IMG/VR virus record: IMGVR_UViG_3300010354_000454
Span: 1 to 28,451 of that record
DNA from: a virus
Strand: one strand, 5' to 3'
DNA length: 28,451 nucleotides
This document shows, one piece after another, positions 4,115 to 18,000 of the stretch. The notes below the pieces were generated by a model. It was not told where the DNA came from. It was given only the letters and a program-made list of their open reading frames with translations, and ran no database searches. The first letter of the stretch is position 1, and each line of letters starts with the position of its first letter. The translations under genes and the position numbers were made by a program.

Positions 4115-6040
4115 ATGGCACTACAAAATTTCACAAGTTTAGATTTTGATCAAATTAAAAGAACTCTTAGTGATTATCTAAGAGCGAATTCAAATTTTAC
4201 TGATTATAATTTTGAGGGATCTAACTTTTCCACTATACTAGATGTTCTAGCATATAACACCTACATTGCGTCATATAATGCAAATATGATCGCAAATGAG
4301 GTTTTTATTGATAGTGCTACACTCAGAGAAAACATAGTTTCTTTAGCTAGAAACATAGGATATGTTCCAAGATCAAGAAAAGCAGCAACTGCAGTTATAA
4401 GTTTTTTTGTTGATCTAAATCAAAGTGGAGTAACTCCATCAACATTAACTCTACAGAAAGGAGTAGTTGTATCTTCTTCTTCTCAGTTTGGCGGAAATTC
4501 ATTTACCTTCTCTATTTTAAATGATATAACTGTTCCTGTTGTTAATGGCGTTGCCTCATTTAATAATATCAAAGTTTATCAAGGAAATTTAATAACAGAA
4601 ACCTTTGTCAGACAGTCCATAAATCCAATTCAAAGATTTCTGCTGAGTAACGTTGGAATAGATACAGATCTTCTATCAGTTGTGGTAAGAGACTCTTTTA
4701 ATGCTGATATTAGAAGAACATATAAAAAGCAAGATAGTCTTTTTGAAATTAACGATCAGTCAAGAGTATATTTTCTACAAGAAATAGAAGATGAAAGGTA
4801 CGAATTAATTTTTGGTGATGGTATTTTTGGAAAGCAATTGCAAGAAAATAACGTAATCGAAGCTTCGTATATTGTTTGTGATGGTGATCCAGCAAATGGA
4901 ATTCAATCTTTTTCTTTTAGTGGTAGATTAGTCTTTGTAAGAGATGGTGTTGAAAATATTGTTTCTCAGGGAATATCTCTAGTAACAACTCAGATTCCAT
5001 CTAGAGGTGGAGAAGCAATAGAGTCTGTGGAATCTATTAAAAAATATGCTCCAAGAATTTATTCTTCTCAAAACAGAGCATTAACTATTACTGACTATGA
5101 AACTTTAATCCCAGCAAAAATTTATCCAGAAACAGAATCTATTTCTGTTTTTGGTGGAGAAGATCTTGTTCCTCCACAGTATGGAAAAGTTTTTATTAGC
5201 ATAAAACCAAAAACTGGTGATTTTCTTCCAAACTTAATCAAAGAAAACATACGTAGAGATCTAAAAAAATATGCTGTTGCTGGCATTGTACCTGAAATTT
5301 TAGATCTAAAGTATCTTTTCTTAGAAGTAGAATCTCAAGTATATTACAATACAAATTTAACTTCATCTCCTTCATATCTTTCTAGTCTTATTCAAGACAA
5401 TACTCTCAGATATGCTAATTCGTCAGATCTTAATAAGTATGGCGCTAGATTTAAATATAGTAAATTTTTAAAAATAATAGATGATACTGATGACGCCATA
5501 ACATCTAATATTACAAAAATACAAATGAGGAGGGATTTGAGAGTAACTCTGAATGCTTTTGCAGAATATAAGATCGGTTTTGGGAATCAATTTTATATTG
5601 GAAATCTGTCGGGATATAATGTAAAATCTTCAGCGTTTCAAGTATCTGGAATATCTGGAGATGTTTATCTATCCGATATTCCAGATACTAACAGAAAAGA
5701 TGGTTCAATTTTCTTATTCTCTGTTCCATCAGCGAACTCAACAAGTCCAACAATTGTCAGGAGAAATGTTGGAAGAATAGATTATGTTAAAGGGGTTATT
5801 ACTTTAAATCCGATAAACATTATTAATGCAAAAATAAAAAATGGACAACCAACTATTGAAATTTCTGCAGTCCCACAATCTAATGACGTTGTTGGATATC
5901 AGGATCTTTATTTGCAACTAGATATATCAAACAGTACATTTGAAATGATTACCGACTCAATATCTTCTGGATTAGATCCTTCTGGTTCTCAGTATATTGT
6001 TTCATCAAGTTATAAAAATGGCAATTTAGTAAGAAAGTAA
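4115..6040 (+). CDS. 6: Baseplate wedge protein gp6
   Basis: A gp6-type baseplate wedge protein (baseplate J-like superfamily), 641 aa against about 660 in T4. The N-terminus FTSLDFDQIKRTLSDYLRAN is typical. ENIVSLARNIGYVPRSRKAA (~72-91) is the conserved helix found across gp6/J proteins. RGGEAIESVESIKKYAPRIY (~298-317) and the following SQNRALTITDYETLIPA form the best conserved core of the family. In T4, gp6 dimers form the continuous ring that joins the six wedges and transmits conformational change. The gene begins immediately after the gp25 stop, implying coupled translation, and one base separates its stop from the next ATG. AGA dominates its arginine codons. No truncation is seen. Confidence 0.93.
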   Translation: MALQNFTSLDFDQIKRTLSDYLRANSNFTDYNFEGSNFSTILDVLAYNTYIASYNANMIANEVFIDSATLRENIVSLARNIGYVPRSRKAATAVISFFVDLNQSGVTPSTLTLQKGVVVSSSSQFGGNSFTFSILNDITVPVVNGVASFNNIKVYQGNLITETFVRQSINPIQRFLLSNVGIDTDLLSVVVRDSFNADIRRTYKKQDSLFEINDQSRVYFLQEIEDERYELIFGDGIFGKQLQENNVIEASYIVCDGDPANGIQSFSFSGRLVFVRDGVENIVSQGISLVTTQIPSRGGEAIESVESIKKYAPRIYSSQNRALTITDYETLIPAKIYPETESISVFGGEDLVPPQYGKVFISIKPKTGDFLPNLIKENIRRDLKKYAVAGIVPEILDLKYLFLEVESQVYYNTNLTSSPSYLSSLIQDNTLRYANSSDLNKYGARFKYSKFLKIIDDTDDAITSNITKIQMRRDLRVTLNAFAEYKIGFGNQFYIGNLSGYNVKSSAFQVSGISGDVYLSDIPDTNRKDGSIFLFSVPSANSTSPTIVRRNVGRIDYVKGVITLNPINIINAKIKNGQPTIEISAVPQSNDVVGYQDLYLQLDISNSTFEMITDSISSGLDPSGSQYIVSSSYKNGNLVRK

Positions 6041-6041
6041 A

Positions 6042-9000
6042 ATGATTAGCACAAATAAAGAAGAAAGAATTAAGTTTAATACAATCATTGAAAGTCAGTT
6101 TCCTCTATACATTGAGGAAGAATACCCACTTGCTAAAGAGTTTTTTAAACAATATTATATTTCACAAGAAAATTTTGGCGGACCATTAGATATACTTCAA
6201 AATATTGATAAACGCATTAAGTTGGGATCAGTAACAAGAGATTTTGAAGAAAGTACCACTATTCAAAATCTTTCCATATCTGGCGTTACAACTTCCATTG
6301 GTGTTTTCGATACCACCATTTATGTTGATAGTACCTATGGATTTCCAGATTCATATGGTCTAATAAAAATAGACAATGAAATAATTACGTACACTTCAAA
6401 AACCAATATAACTTTTGATGGTTGCATTAGAGGATTTAGTGGAATAACATCATACAGAAATCCATCTGTTCCAGAAGAATTAATTTTTTCGTCTTCAGAA
6501 GCTGCAGAACATGCAGAAAAAACTAGAGTAGAAAATTTAGGGCAATTATTATATAAATCGTTTTTTAGAAAATTAAAGCAGCAAATCGCTCCAGGATTTG
6601 AAGACAGATCTTTGTTCTCAGGAAAGAATAAAGATACTGCCGCCATTAAAGTAAACGAAGAAAACTTTATTTCAAGGTTAAAAGATTTTTATGGTTCCAG
6701 AGGAACTGATCAATCTTTTAAAATTCTTTTTAAGGCTCTTTATAACGAAGATGTTGAGATTGTTAAGCCAAGAGATTTTCTTTTCAAACCATCAGATGCG
6801 GCATATAAGATTACAAAAGATCTGATAGTAGAGTTGATTAGCGGAAATGCGGAAGAATTAACTAATTCTACTCTTTTTCAAGACCAATATGGAGATATCT
6901 CTAAAGCATATGCGCCAATAACAAAAGTAGAAAAAATAAGCACAGGTATAGCAACGGCAAATTATTATAAGTTGAGTTTAGACTCAAATTATGATAGAGA
7001 TATTATTGTAGATGGTGCTGTATATGGATCTTTTTCTGTGCATCCATATACAAAATGCATCTCAAATGTTTCTGTAGGAGCATCTTATATTGATGTCGAT
7101 TCGACAATTTCATTTCCAATAAAAGGAGAACTATCTGTAGTTTATTTTGATGGTTCTGTAGGGGTAGTATCTTACACTTCAAAAAATCTTAATCAATTTA
7201 TTGGATGTTCTAACATAGACAAATTGATTTATGATAAAACACCAATCGGAATTAATACATATGCATATGGTTATTCAAATACTGGCGATGGATCTATAGT
7301 TAAAGTTAGAGTAACTCCTGTCTTAGAGAGTTTAAATTATGATTCTACAAGTTATTATTATAAATCTGGCGATACTATTGATATAGATTCTTTAGGAAGA
7401 GAAACAGAAAAAGAAGATCTGGCAAATAAATTTTTTATTAATGCGTGTGCAACATATGATGTTAAATCTATAACAACGATAGATTTAACTGACAATACTG
7501 TATTAATAGAAACGGAAGATCCTCATTCTTTGGTCGTAGGCGATGAAATTGTCTTAACAGGAAACAGTGGTAACCTAAACAAATCAATTATTGTAAAAAT
7601 TGATACAGAATTTTCATTTTCTGCAAAAGGACAAGGACCAGTAAGTAGTTCAATCAAATATAAGTTTACTAAACTTTTATCAAAAACTAATGCCTCTTAT
7701 TTTAAATCTTCATCATACTTTAATAGCAACGTTCAAAATGTCTATAAAGATGAAGAAAGTTTATTAATTGCTTCTCCATCTATTCCAAATTATTATAATC
7801 AACCAATTGAAACAAATGATAAGTCCATCATTTTTGGTGGAACTTTTCCTCCAGTTGGAGTGGGATCAACAAACATTTTTAATATATCTCCAATTAAAAC
7901 ACATGGATTGTTTACTGGAGATGCTGTTTATTATTCTTATCCAAAAAGAGTTTTTTATAGTGCAGAAACGGGATATGATGAAGTTGAAATATTGAATGGA
8001 AGACTTGGAGAAAATTTTCCAGAGGGTTTACTTTTTATTAAGAGAATTGATGACAATAGAGTCCAATTTGCTAGAAGCAGATCTGATATTTTAAATGGGA
8101 AATTTTTAAGCGTTCCTGCGCCAGTAACTTTTTCTCAAAATAAACTTGAAGTTTATAATTTACAAGGACAAACTTTAGAATCGCAAAAATTATTAAGACA
8201 AATAACTCCTCCACAAAATGTGGATAAAAAATACGAAACCATCCCTGGACAAACAGGTATTCTTGTTAATGGCGTAGAGATCTTAAATTATAAGTCTCCA
8301 GATTCGATTTATTATGGTCCGTTAGATGAAATTAGTGTTTCTTCTCCTGGATCAAATTATGATATAATCAATCCTCCTGTTTTGCATATATCAGATTCTA
8401 TTGGAATTGGAGCTACTGGTTATGTTGCTGTTACAGGATCATTGCAAGAAATTAGAGTTATAAATTCTGGGTATAATTACGTCGATAATCCTATAGTATC
8501 AATAACAGGTGGAAATGGATTTGGTGCAAATGCTATCGTAGCTACTAAACAAATAATTAATAAACAATCTTTTAATTCTAATCCAAATGCAGCTCTAGTT
8601 GGAGTAGGAACAACTATTTCTACTATTGGATTTACAACTTATCATAGATTTTTAAATGGAGAAAAGGTCCTTTATAAAACAAATGGATCTGCATCTATTG
8701 GCGGTTTAGTTGCAAATGCATCATATTTTGTCAATGTTAGAGATGCATATACGGTAAAACTTCATAACACGAGTCTAGATGCTCTTGCTGGGGTTAACAC
8801 TATAGCATTATTATCTTATGGATCAGGAAATCACGAATTAGAGTCAATACAAAAGAAAAAAGTTGTTGATAAAATTATTGTTACAAATCCTGGATTTGGA
8901 TATCAGAATAAAAAAAGAACAACAAATTCTTCTGGTATCAATACATCTTCAGATTCAATAACAATAAAAAATCATGGATATAAAACTGGAGAATTGATAA

Positions 9001-12000
9001 AGTATTATGTTGATGGAACTGCTATCTCAGGTCTATCTACAAATACAAATTATTATGCAAAGGTTGTAGATGAAAATACATTTAAATTATCAATTGCTGG
9101 AGTAGGAACTGCTGGAAATTTATTTGATACAAATGAATTTGCTGATTTAAAATCTGTTGGATTTGGAACTCATATATTCAACTATCCAGAAATTTCTGTA
9201 GAAGTCATAGGAAAAGTTGGTATTTCATCTTTATCGCAAGAAGACTTTAAAGTTAAAATTCAACCAGTTTTTAGAGGTTCTATAGAATCTGTTCATTTGT
9301 CAAATAATGGCGTTGGATATGGGTCTTCAGAAATACTAAACTTCAAGAGAGAACCAGTAGTTTCACTATATTCTGGTTCTAAAGCTCAAGTAACTCCAAT
9401 TGTGTCTCAAGGGAAAATAGTAGAGGTACTTGTTAATAATAGTGGATCTTCATATAATTCGCCACCTGATCTACAAGTGTTGGGATTTGGATATGGTGCA
9501 GTTCTAACTCCTGTTATTCGAGATGGAAAATTAGTTGCAGTTAATGTTTTAGAAGGAGGAACTGATTATACTCCAGATACAACTTTTATTAATATAATTG
9601 CATCTGGATCTGGGGCAAACTTCGTTACTTTGATTAAGCCCTGGACTGTAAACATCTTCACTAGAAATCAAACATTTATTACAAATGATGATGGTTTTAT
9701 AGTTAATGGATTAAATGATGATTATGGTCTTCAATATACACATCTTTATGCTCCAAGAAAATTAAGAGAGAATATTTACTCGTCAGATAGAAATGGAAAA
9801 ATTTTATATGGCGAATCTGATCTTAAAAAATTTGGTGGATCTGAAATTGATTCAGAAAATCATTCTCCAATAATAGGATGGGCATATGATGGAAATCCAA
9901 TATATGGACCTTATGGATATAGTAAGAAAAATGGTGGAGTTGTAAAGCAACTTAAGTCTGGTTACAGATTAAATCAACAAGATCCTAGTAGCAGACCTCC
10001 TTTTCCAGAAGGATTTTTTGTGGAGGATTATACTTACTATAATTCGGAAGATCCTTTAGTCTTAGATGAATACAATGGCAGATTTTGCGTAACCCCAGAG
10101 TTTCCAAAAGGAGTTTATGCATATTTCGCAACTTTTGATTTGAGTCCTGATTCTTCTGGAATTTATCGTGGATATAAACGACCAGTCTTTCCATATTTAA
10201 TTGGAAACCATTACAAATCAAAACCAAACGATTTTAATTTTAGAAAAGATTCTAATCAAGATTTTATAAATTTAAATAATACAAATTGGATCAGAAATAC
10301 ATATCCGTATAAAATAAAAACAGATAATAGTTCGTATCAATACATTAATATTCCAAATAATCTGACACAAACATCTGTAGTTAAATATGCATCTCCCGGA
10401 TCAATTGATAATGTTGGAATACTGACAGGAGGACAAAATTATAAAGTTAATGATCGCATTATATTTACAGAAACAGATTCTGGTGGATTTGGTGCTAACG
10501 TTGTAGTATCAAAAATATCTGGAAAAAAAGTAAATTCAATTAGTGTAGCTTCTAGTATTGTATCTGATGTTGAATTTTATCCATCCGATGGAAATGGCAA
10601 TTTTATTCTATTTTGTCAAGATCCTCATGATTTTAAAAATTTCGACACAATATCGGTAAGTGGAGTTAATACTACATCCACTTTACTTGAAGGTTTATTT
10701 ACTGCAGGAGTGACAACAGAAAGATATGTACTAAATGTAGGCATTAATAGTTCTTCAGTAACCGGTATTGTTACATATTTAAAAGTTTCTGGCAATTTAG
10801 AATTTCCAATTTTAAGGGAAAATGACATTCTTACTATTGGAAGTGAACAGGTAAAAGTTCTAAATGTAGATCAAAAAAATTCTAGATTAAGAGTTAGAAG
10901 ATCAATCAACAATGTTTCTTCTGCCCATACAAGTTCTTCATTTTTATACAAAAATCAAAGAAGTCTTAAAATAAATGTTGGATATAAAACAACATATAAC
11001 TGCAACTACAATAGGGAAATTTATTTTAATCCAGTAGATTCTGTTGCAATAGGAACAGTATTTGGAGTTGGAATAGGCAGCACTATTATATTGTCAAATC
11101 CTGGTTCAGGAAACACGAGTATTTTTATTCCAACAAAATCTTTATACTTGCCAAATCATGAATTAAATACTGGAGATGAAGTTGTCTACTCTACTTTTGG
11201 TGGAAGTCCCATAGGAGTATCGACCAATGGAATATCGACAAGTGTTAGTATATCAAATCAGTCAATTTTATATGTAGCAAAAATTTCTAATGATTTGATC
11301 GGATTATCTACTATAAAAGTCGGTCTTGGGACCGCAGGAACATTTGTCGGTGTCGGAACTACAACGCAAAATCAAACAACTCTTTATTTCACTGGTATAG
11401 GCACTGGTTCATATCATAGCTTTAAGACTAATTTTTCAAACACTATTAAGGGAACTATACAAAGAAATAAAGTAACAGTAGGTCTTGCAGAAACGCATGG
11501 ACTAATGAATCAAGATAATGTTTATGTTGACGTTATAGTTGGAACCTCTGTTACATTTAAATTAAAATATAATGATTATCATAGAAGAACAACAGCAAAT
11601 GAAAGATCTTTCAGTGGAATAAACACCTCAAATGGATCTATTACTGTTCCAGATCACAGATATTACACGGGAGAAAGAGTAATTCATAACTCAAACTCCA
11701 ATTCTTCGCTATATGGTCCAGCAAATAATGATATATGTTATGTTGTAGTTGTTGATAAAGATACAATAAAGTTAGCAAGATCTTATGATAAATCTATATC
11801 CAGAATACCAGAATATATTGGAATTTCCAGTGTATACTCTGGAACTCTATCTCAAATAAATCCACCATTAGAAGCACGTAAAAATTCTACTGTTATTTTT
11901 GATCTTTCCGATTCATCTCTTGCATTCACCCAACAATCTATTCAATATCCTGCTTTTGATTTAAATCTATATTCTGATGTTAGATTTAATAATATATTTG

Positions 12001-15000
12001 ATTCTTCTGGAAAATCTCCTTTATTTGAAATTGAAAAATATGGATCGGTTGGTGTCAGTAACGATGCTAGATTGGTACTGACAATCAATGATAATATCCC
12101 AGATATTTTATATTATAAGTTAGATCCCATCAATAAAGTATTTTCTCCAAAAGAAAAAACTGAAATAATAGTAGATGATTTAACCAATTCTTACAATCAG
12201 ATTCAAATTAAAAAAAGTGAATATGCAGGAAAACATAAGGTTGTTGTATCTTCATCCAGTTCTTTTACATATACTTTAGAAGAAATTCCAGAATCTTCAT
12301 CATATGATGTTGGATTATCAACTATTACATATTCTACTGATTCTATAAACGCATATGGACCTATTTCAGAAGTAAAAATTAAAAATGGAGGTAGAAATTA
12401 CTCCTCTCTACCTGGATTTTCAACAGTATCAATTTCTGATCTTGGATCTAATGCAGTATTTACTATTTCCAGCAATACAATTGGAAATATTAAAAAAGTA
12501 AAGATAGAAGATATTGGATACGACTATCCAACCGATTACACACTAAGACCAACAAATAATATTCCTCAATTATGTAAAGTAGATCCTTTATCTTCTCTAG
12601 ATTCTATAAGTGTAGTTTCTTTTGGTAAAGGATATACTAGTGTTCCAAAACTAATCGTTTTAGATGGAAAAACTAAAAAAATTGTTCCAGAGGTAGATCT
12701 TAAATATCAAATTGGCAATACAAATGTTGAGATAGTAAGAAATACTTTTGGTATATACAATGTAATTCCGACTATTATTCCAACCAACAATTCAAATGGT
12801 GTTGGAATATCTACATTATCATACAATAGTTCTAACAAAACTGTTACAGCTATTTTATCAGTTGGATTTAGCACTGCAGAATCATTCCCATTTGAAATCG
12901 GAGATAAGATTTTTGTAGAAAATGTTAGTGTTGGATCTGCTACAACTCTAAAAGGATTCAATTCTAGTGATCATGGATATGGATTATTTGAAGTTCTTTC
13001 TGTAGCTAAAAATATTGGCGGAGTAGGAATTATTACGTATAGCATGAGTTCTTATTTGAGTGATGGACAATATCCAGGAATTTATAACAATAAAAATTCT
13101 GCTGGGAGAATAATTCCAGAAAAACATTTCCCCAGATTTAAAATTACTTTAAGACAGAACGATTTTGTTGTTGGTGAGGAAGTTGTTTTTGGTTCCAAAA
13201 AAGGAATTGTCGAAAGTTGGGATAGATCATCTACTATTCTTAAAGTAAGAGGTCGCAATAAGGTACAAGAGAATCAAATTATTGAAGGACTTTCATCAAA
13301 TACAAAAGGAGAAGTTGGAAAAGTAACGAGATTTGATTCTTATTACAGATTAGATTATTTTTCAAAAGTTTCTTCTGGTTGGGAAAACCAAACTGGATTT
13401 TTAAATGATAATTTACAAAGGATTCAAGACAATGAGTACTATCAAAACTTCTCATATTCATTGAAGTCTAGAGTTGATTATGATACTTGGAATGATCCTG
13501 TCAGTACAATGAATCATACTGCAGGATTTGCAAAATTTAGCGACTACCAACTCGAATCAGAACTTCCAATTACTTCAAAATCAACATTGGTCGTAAGTTT
13601 ACCAGCACCTAGAGATATTCCTGGGATTGAAGTTATAGTTGATATAATTGGATCTGGAGATTTGAATACTGTTTATGATTTTGATCTGGTCAGTTCAAAT
13701 CTCCTAAGGTTAAACGGACAAACGTTTTCTGATGAAATAATTTTCCAAAATAGAATTATTTCTGATTATGCAGAATCTATTGGAAATAGGGTTTTGGTTA
13801 TTGATGACATTAGTTCTGAATTTAATAGCAATCCAAGAGCTTCAAGATTCGATGAAGTTTCGAGGTTCAGATTAACTGATGGTAGAGTCAAAAAGTTCAT
13901 AACATATGTAAAAGATAAAAGATTCTATCAAGAAAGGCAGTTAATGTTGTTAACATTACTGTACGATAATAATAACAACGCATATATTAATCAATATGGC
14001 AGAGTAGAAACAGTTTCTGATTTAGGTTCTTTTGACTTTACTGTTTCTGGATTAGAAGGAATTCTAAACTTCTACCCAATTAAATTTGAAGTAAATGATT
14101 ATGATATTTCTACACTATCATATAATGTCAAAGATAAATTCTCTGGAGTGGGATCTACTAGTTTTGGTGATATAGTAACCGTTGTTGGAACAAGTAACAG
14201 TTCTGTAACTTCAACTATCGTTGATTTGCCGCTATATTATAGTTCTGTTAAAGGATTGGTCGAAATTAGTGGTCATAATGGAGAATATGAGTTTACAGAA
14301 TTTAATTTAGTACACAATCAAACTGATGTTCAATTTGTTGAGTATGGGCAACTGACAAATCATAGTTTTGATGAATACTCAAGTCCAGGATTGGGAACTT
14401 TCTATCCATATATTTCTGGTTCTAGAATAAAAGTTGACTTTATTTCAAACTTGGGACTTTCTACAACAGGATTTGGTGCAACTGTCAATACTCTACAAGT
14501 AGCTATAGCAAATACCGCATACACTGGGATTGGAACATTAAACTTAAAATATGGGCAAATTCACAGTAACGTAACTTCAATAGCATCCACATCCTCTCCT
14601 ACAGAAGTAGTAATTGATCAATATGATGATGTTTATGACGGAGGATATTTCTTAGTTCAAGCATCTAATCCTGTTACTGGTGAACATCAGTTATCAGAAG
14701 TTATTGTTATCGATGATGATACAACTTCATATGATACTGAGTTTGGAAATGTTGAGACTTCTGGATCATTAGGAGTTGTAGGAACAGCCAAAACAAATGA
14801 AATAACCAAATTAACATTCACTCCTGTCGCAAATACTGATGTAGAAGTAAGAGTTTTTGCAAATGTTTTAAGATATGAAAATGATGGTGGAATTGATGTC
14901 TCAATTAACCTTTCAAACTCTTCTATTGAAAGTGGATATGGTGATTATACGGGAACTCAAAATAATATCAAGAGAAGTTTTGATCTAAAACATAAAACAC

Positions 15001-18000
15001 TTCCAATCTTTAAGAGACAGTTTAATGGAGGTAGTGCTTCTATAGTTAATACTTCAAATAATAGTATTCTTGTGCCTGATCATTTCTTTGTAACCGGTGA
15101 AAAGATTGAATATAGAGTAGCTGGATCTGGAACTTCAAATGCTATTGGAATAGCAACCACTAGTTTTGCTGGAGTAGGATCTACAGATAAATTACCTCAA
15201 GATCTTTATGTAATCAAATTAAACCAATCGGAAATAAAACTGGCACAAACTGCTGCAGATGCTCTTTCATATGTTCCGAAAGAAATTGACATTACTTCCG
15301 TTGGAATTGGAACCTCTCATAGTTTCGCATCAATAAATCAAAATGCCAAAGTAATAGTTGCTATAGACAATGTAATTCAATCACCTGTTGTGGCAACTGC
15401 GATTACTAGTAGTTTATCTAAAGAATTAAAAACAACTGATAATGTTGCATATTTTACAGGAATAACATCATTCTTTGGGACAGATTTAATTAAAATTGAT
15501 AATGAAATAATGAGAATTGAATCTATAGGTGTTGGGGATACCTTTGCAATAAGGGTTAGAAGATCATGGATGGGAACTACTCTATCTGGACATTCGACAT
15601 CTGCAAAAATCACAAAAGTAGTAGGAAATTATAATATTATTGAAAATACTTTGAACTTTGCAGAAGCTCCATATGGAAATACCCCATTATCTTCTACCAC
15701 AAATCCTCCAAACGAAAGAGATTGGACAGGTATAACCACAGGATCTAGATTCCAAGGAAGATCATTTATGAGATCTGGATTGCAAGGATCTTCTGAGGAA
15801 ACATATGCAAAAAATTACATTTTTGATGATATTTCTGGCAGATTTAACGGACAGAACAAACAATTCACTTTAACTTCTTTAGGTTCAAGTGTTAGTGGAA
15901 TAGTAACTAGTAATGCGGTTATACTCATTGATGGAATTTTCCAAGGACCAGGAGATATCTATGATTACAATTTAACAGAATTTTCTGGAATTACTTCAGT
16001 AAGATTTACCGGATCTGCAAGTTCTGTTTCATATGATCCAAATAACGCAAGCATTCCTGTTGGTGGAATAATTATTTCTGTCGGATCAATTGAAGGGTAT
16101 GGTTATCAACCTTTAATTGGAGCAGGAGGAACAGCAATCGTATCTATTGCTGGATCTATATCTTCAATATCAATAGGTAATAGTGGATCTGGATACAGAC
16201 CATATCAGGTAGTTAGAGTTGGTGTTGCTACATCATCTTTAGAAACCACAAATATTCAATATATTGGAACTGCTACTGTTAATAATGGCAATATCGTAAG
16301 TATAGCGGTAACAAACTCTGGTTTTGGATATACATCCACTAATCCGCCCTATGTTGTAATTGATAGTCCACTTTCATATTCAAATATACCACTGGTGTAC
16401 AGCAATTCTTCTGTTTCTGGAGTAGGTACTCAAGCAACTATTGATATTGTTGTTGGACAAGGATCTAGTGTAATAGATTTTGAAATAAAGAATTTTGGAT
16501 ATGGATATGGTCAAGGAGAAATTTTGACTGTTCCTTTTGGTGGATTGACAGGAATTCCAACGACTTCAGATTTTAATGAGTCTAACGAATTTCAAATCAG
16601 TGTTCAAAAAACAATCTCAGATAAATTTACTGGATGGTCAATTGGAGAATTGCAAGTTCTTGACAATTTAGATTCATCGTTTGATGGAGAAACTAAATCT
16701 TTCCCACTTAGACTTGCTGGAAATCTTGTTTCAATTAGAGCTTCTAAAGGATCTCCGATTGATGTTCAAGCTACATTATTGATATTTGTAAACGATGTTT
16801 TACAAGTTCCAGGAGAAGGATATGTATTTGGTGGCGGAACTATTATATCTTTTACAGAAGCACCAAAACCAGGAGATAAATCAAAGATTTTATTCTATAG
16901 AGGAAGTGGATCTGTTGATGTTGTTGATCGTGATATTCTTGAAACCGTTAAACCTGGAGACAATTTAACAATTGGATATGATCCTTCTTTAGGACAACCA
17001 ATAACATATCAAGAAGATGCAAGAACAATTAACAATATCAAATCCGTAAACGTTGTAGGAACAAATCCATATTTTGGTCCAGGAAGTGGTACTGATCCAT
17101 CTATCATAAGACCTGTTACCTGGACTAGACAAACTGAAGATAAAATTATTGATGGTAAAGAAGTTGGAAAAGATAGAGATCTATACGAATCTTTAGTTTA
17201 TCCTACTTCTTATGTGATACAATCAGTTGGAGTTGGAAATACAATCATCTACGTAGATACATTGAGAACATTATTTGATGCATATAATGAAAATGATATT
17301 AATCTATCTTTCCAAAAGTATATAACCTTAATATCCCAAGAAAATTTAGTTTCGGCAGCAGCGACGGCAATTGTTTCTTCTACTGGAACAATATCATCGA
17401 TAAGAATTTCGAACGGTGGTTCTGGATATACAACTTCTCCATCTGTTACAATAGGTACACCTATTGGATTTGGAACAACTCAAAGAGCAACTGCTTCCTC
17501 TACAATTTCAATTGGAGGAACTGTTTCATTGGTGTCTATTAATTCTTCTGGAGTTGGATATACTCGTACTTCTCCGCCACCAGTTTTGATTGAAAGTCCA
17601 TTAGCAAAAACCGAAACCAATCCAGTAACTTCTTATAGTGGAGATTATGGTGTTATCGTTGGACTTGGAGTTACTACTATTTCTTTTGGAACTAGAGTGA
17701 TATTTGATCTATTCATAACTAAAAATTCAGAATTTAGAGATGCTTCTTTAGTTGATAGTACAATAACTGTTAGTGGGATTAGTACTGGCGATTATTTTGT
17801 TGTTAATGATACACATATAGGGTTGGCAAACACTTCTATAGTGTCTAGAAGATCAGATAATACTGTTGTTTCAATAGGAACAAACTACTTAGATAATATC
17901 TATCAAGTCGAAGATTTTGACATTATTCAAAAAGAAGTCATTGGAATTGGAACAACAACGGTAAGTAGAATACAGGCTAGAGTTTCTGGATTAGGAACAA

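Noticed and set aside
6335-15613. Minus-strand open frames within the giant gene (for example 6335-6646, 9985-10227, 12707-12961, 15377-15613)
   Set aside because: All are antisense to one continuous, modular 4088-codon frame and arise from its AT-rich, stop-poor complement.
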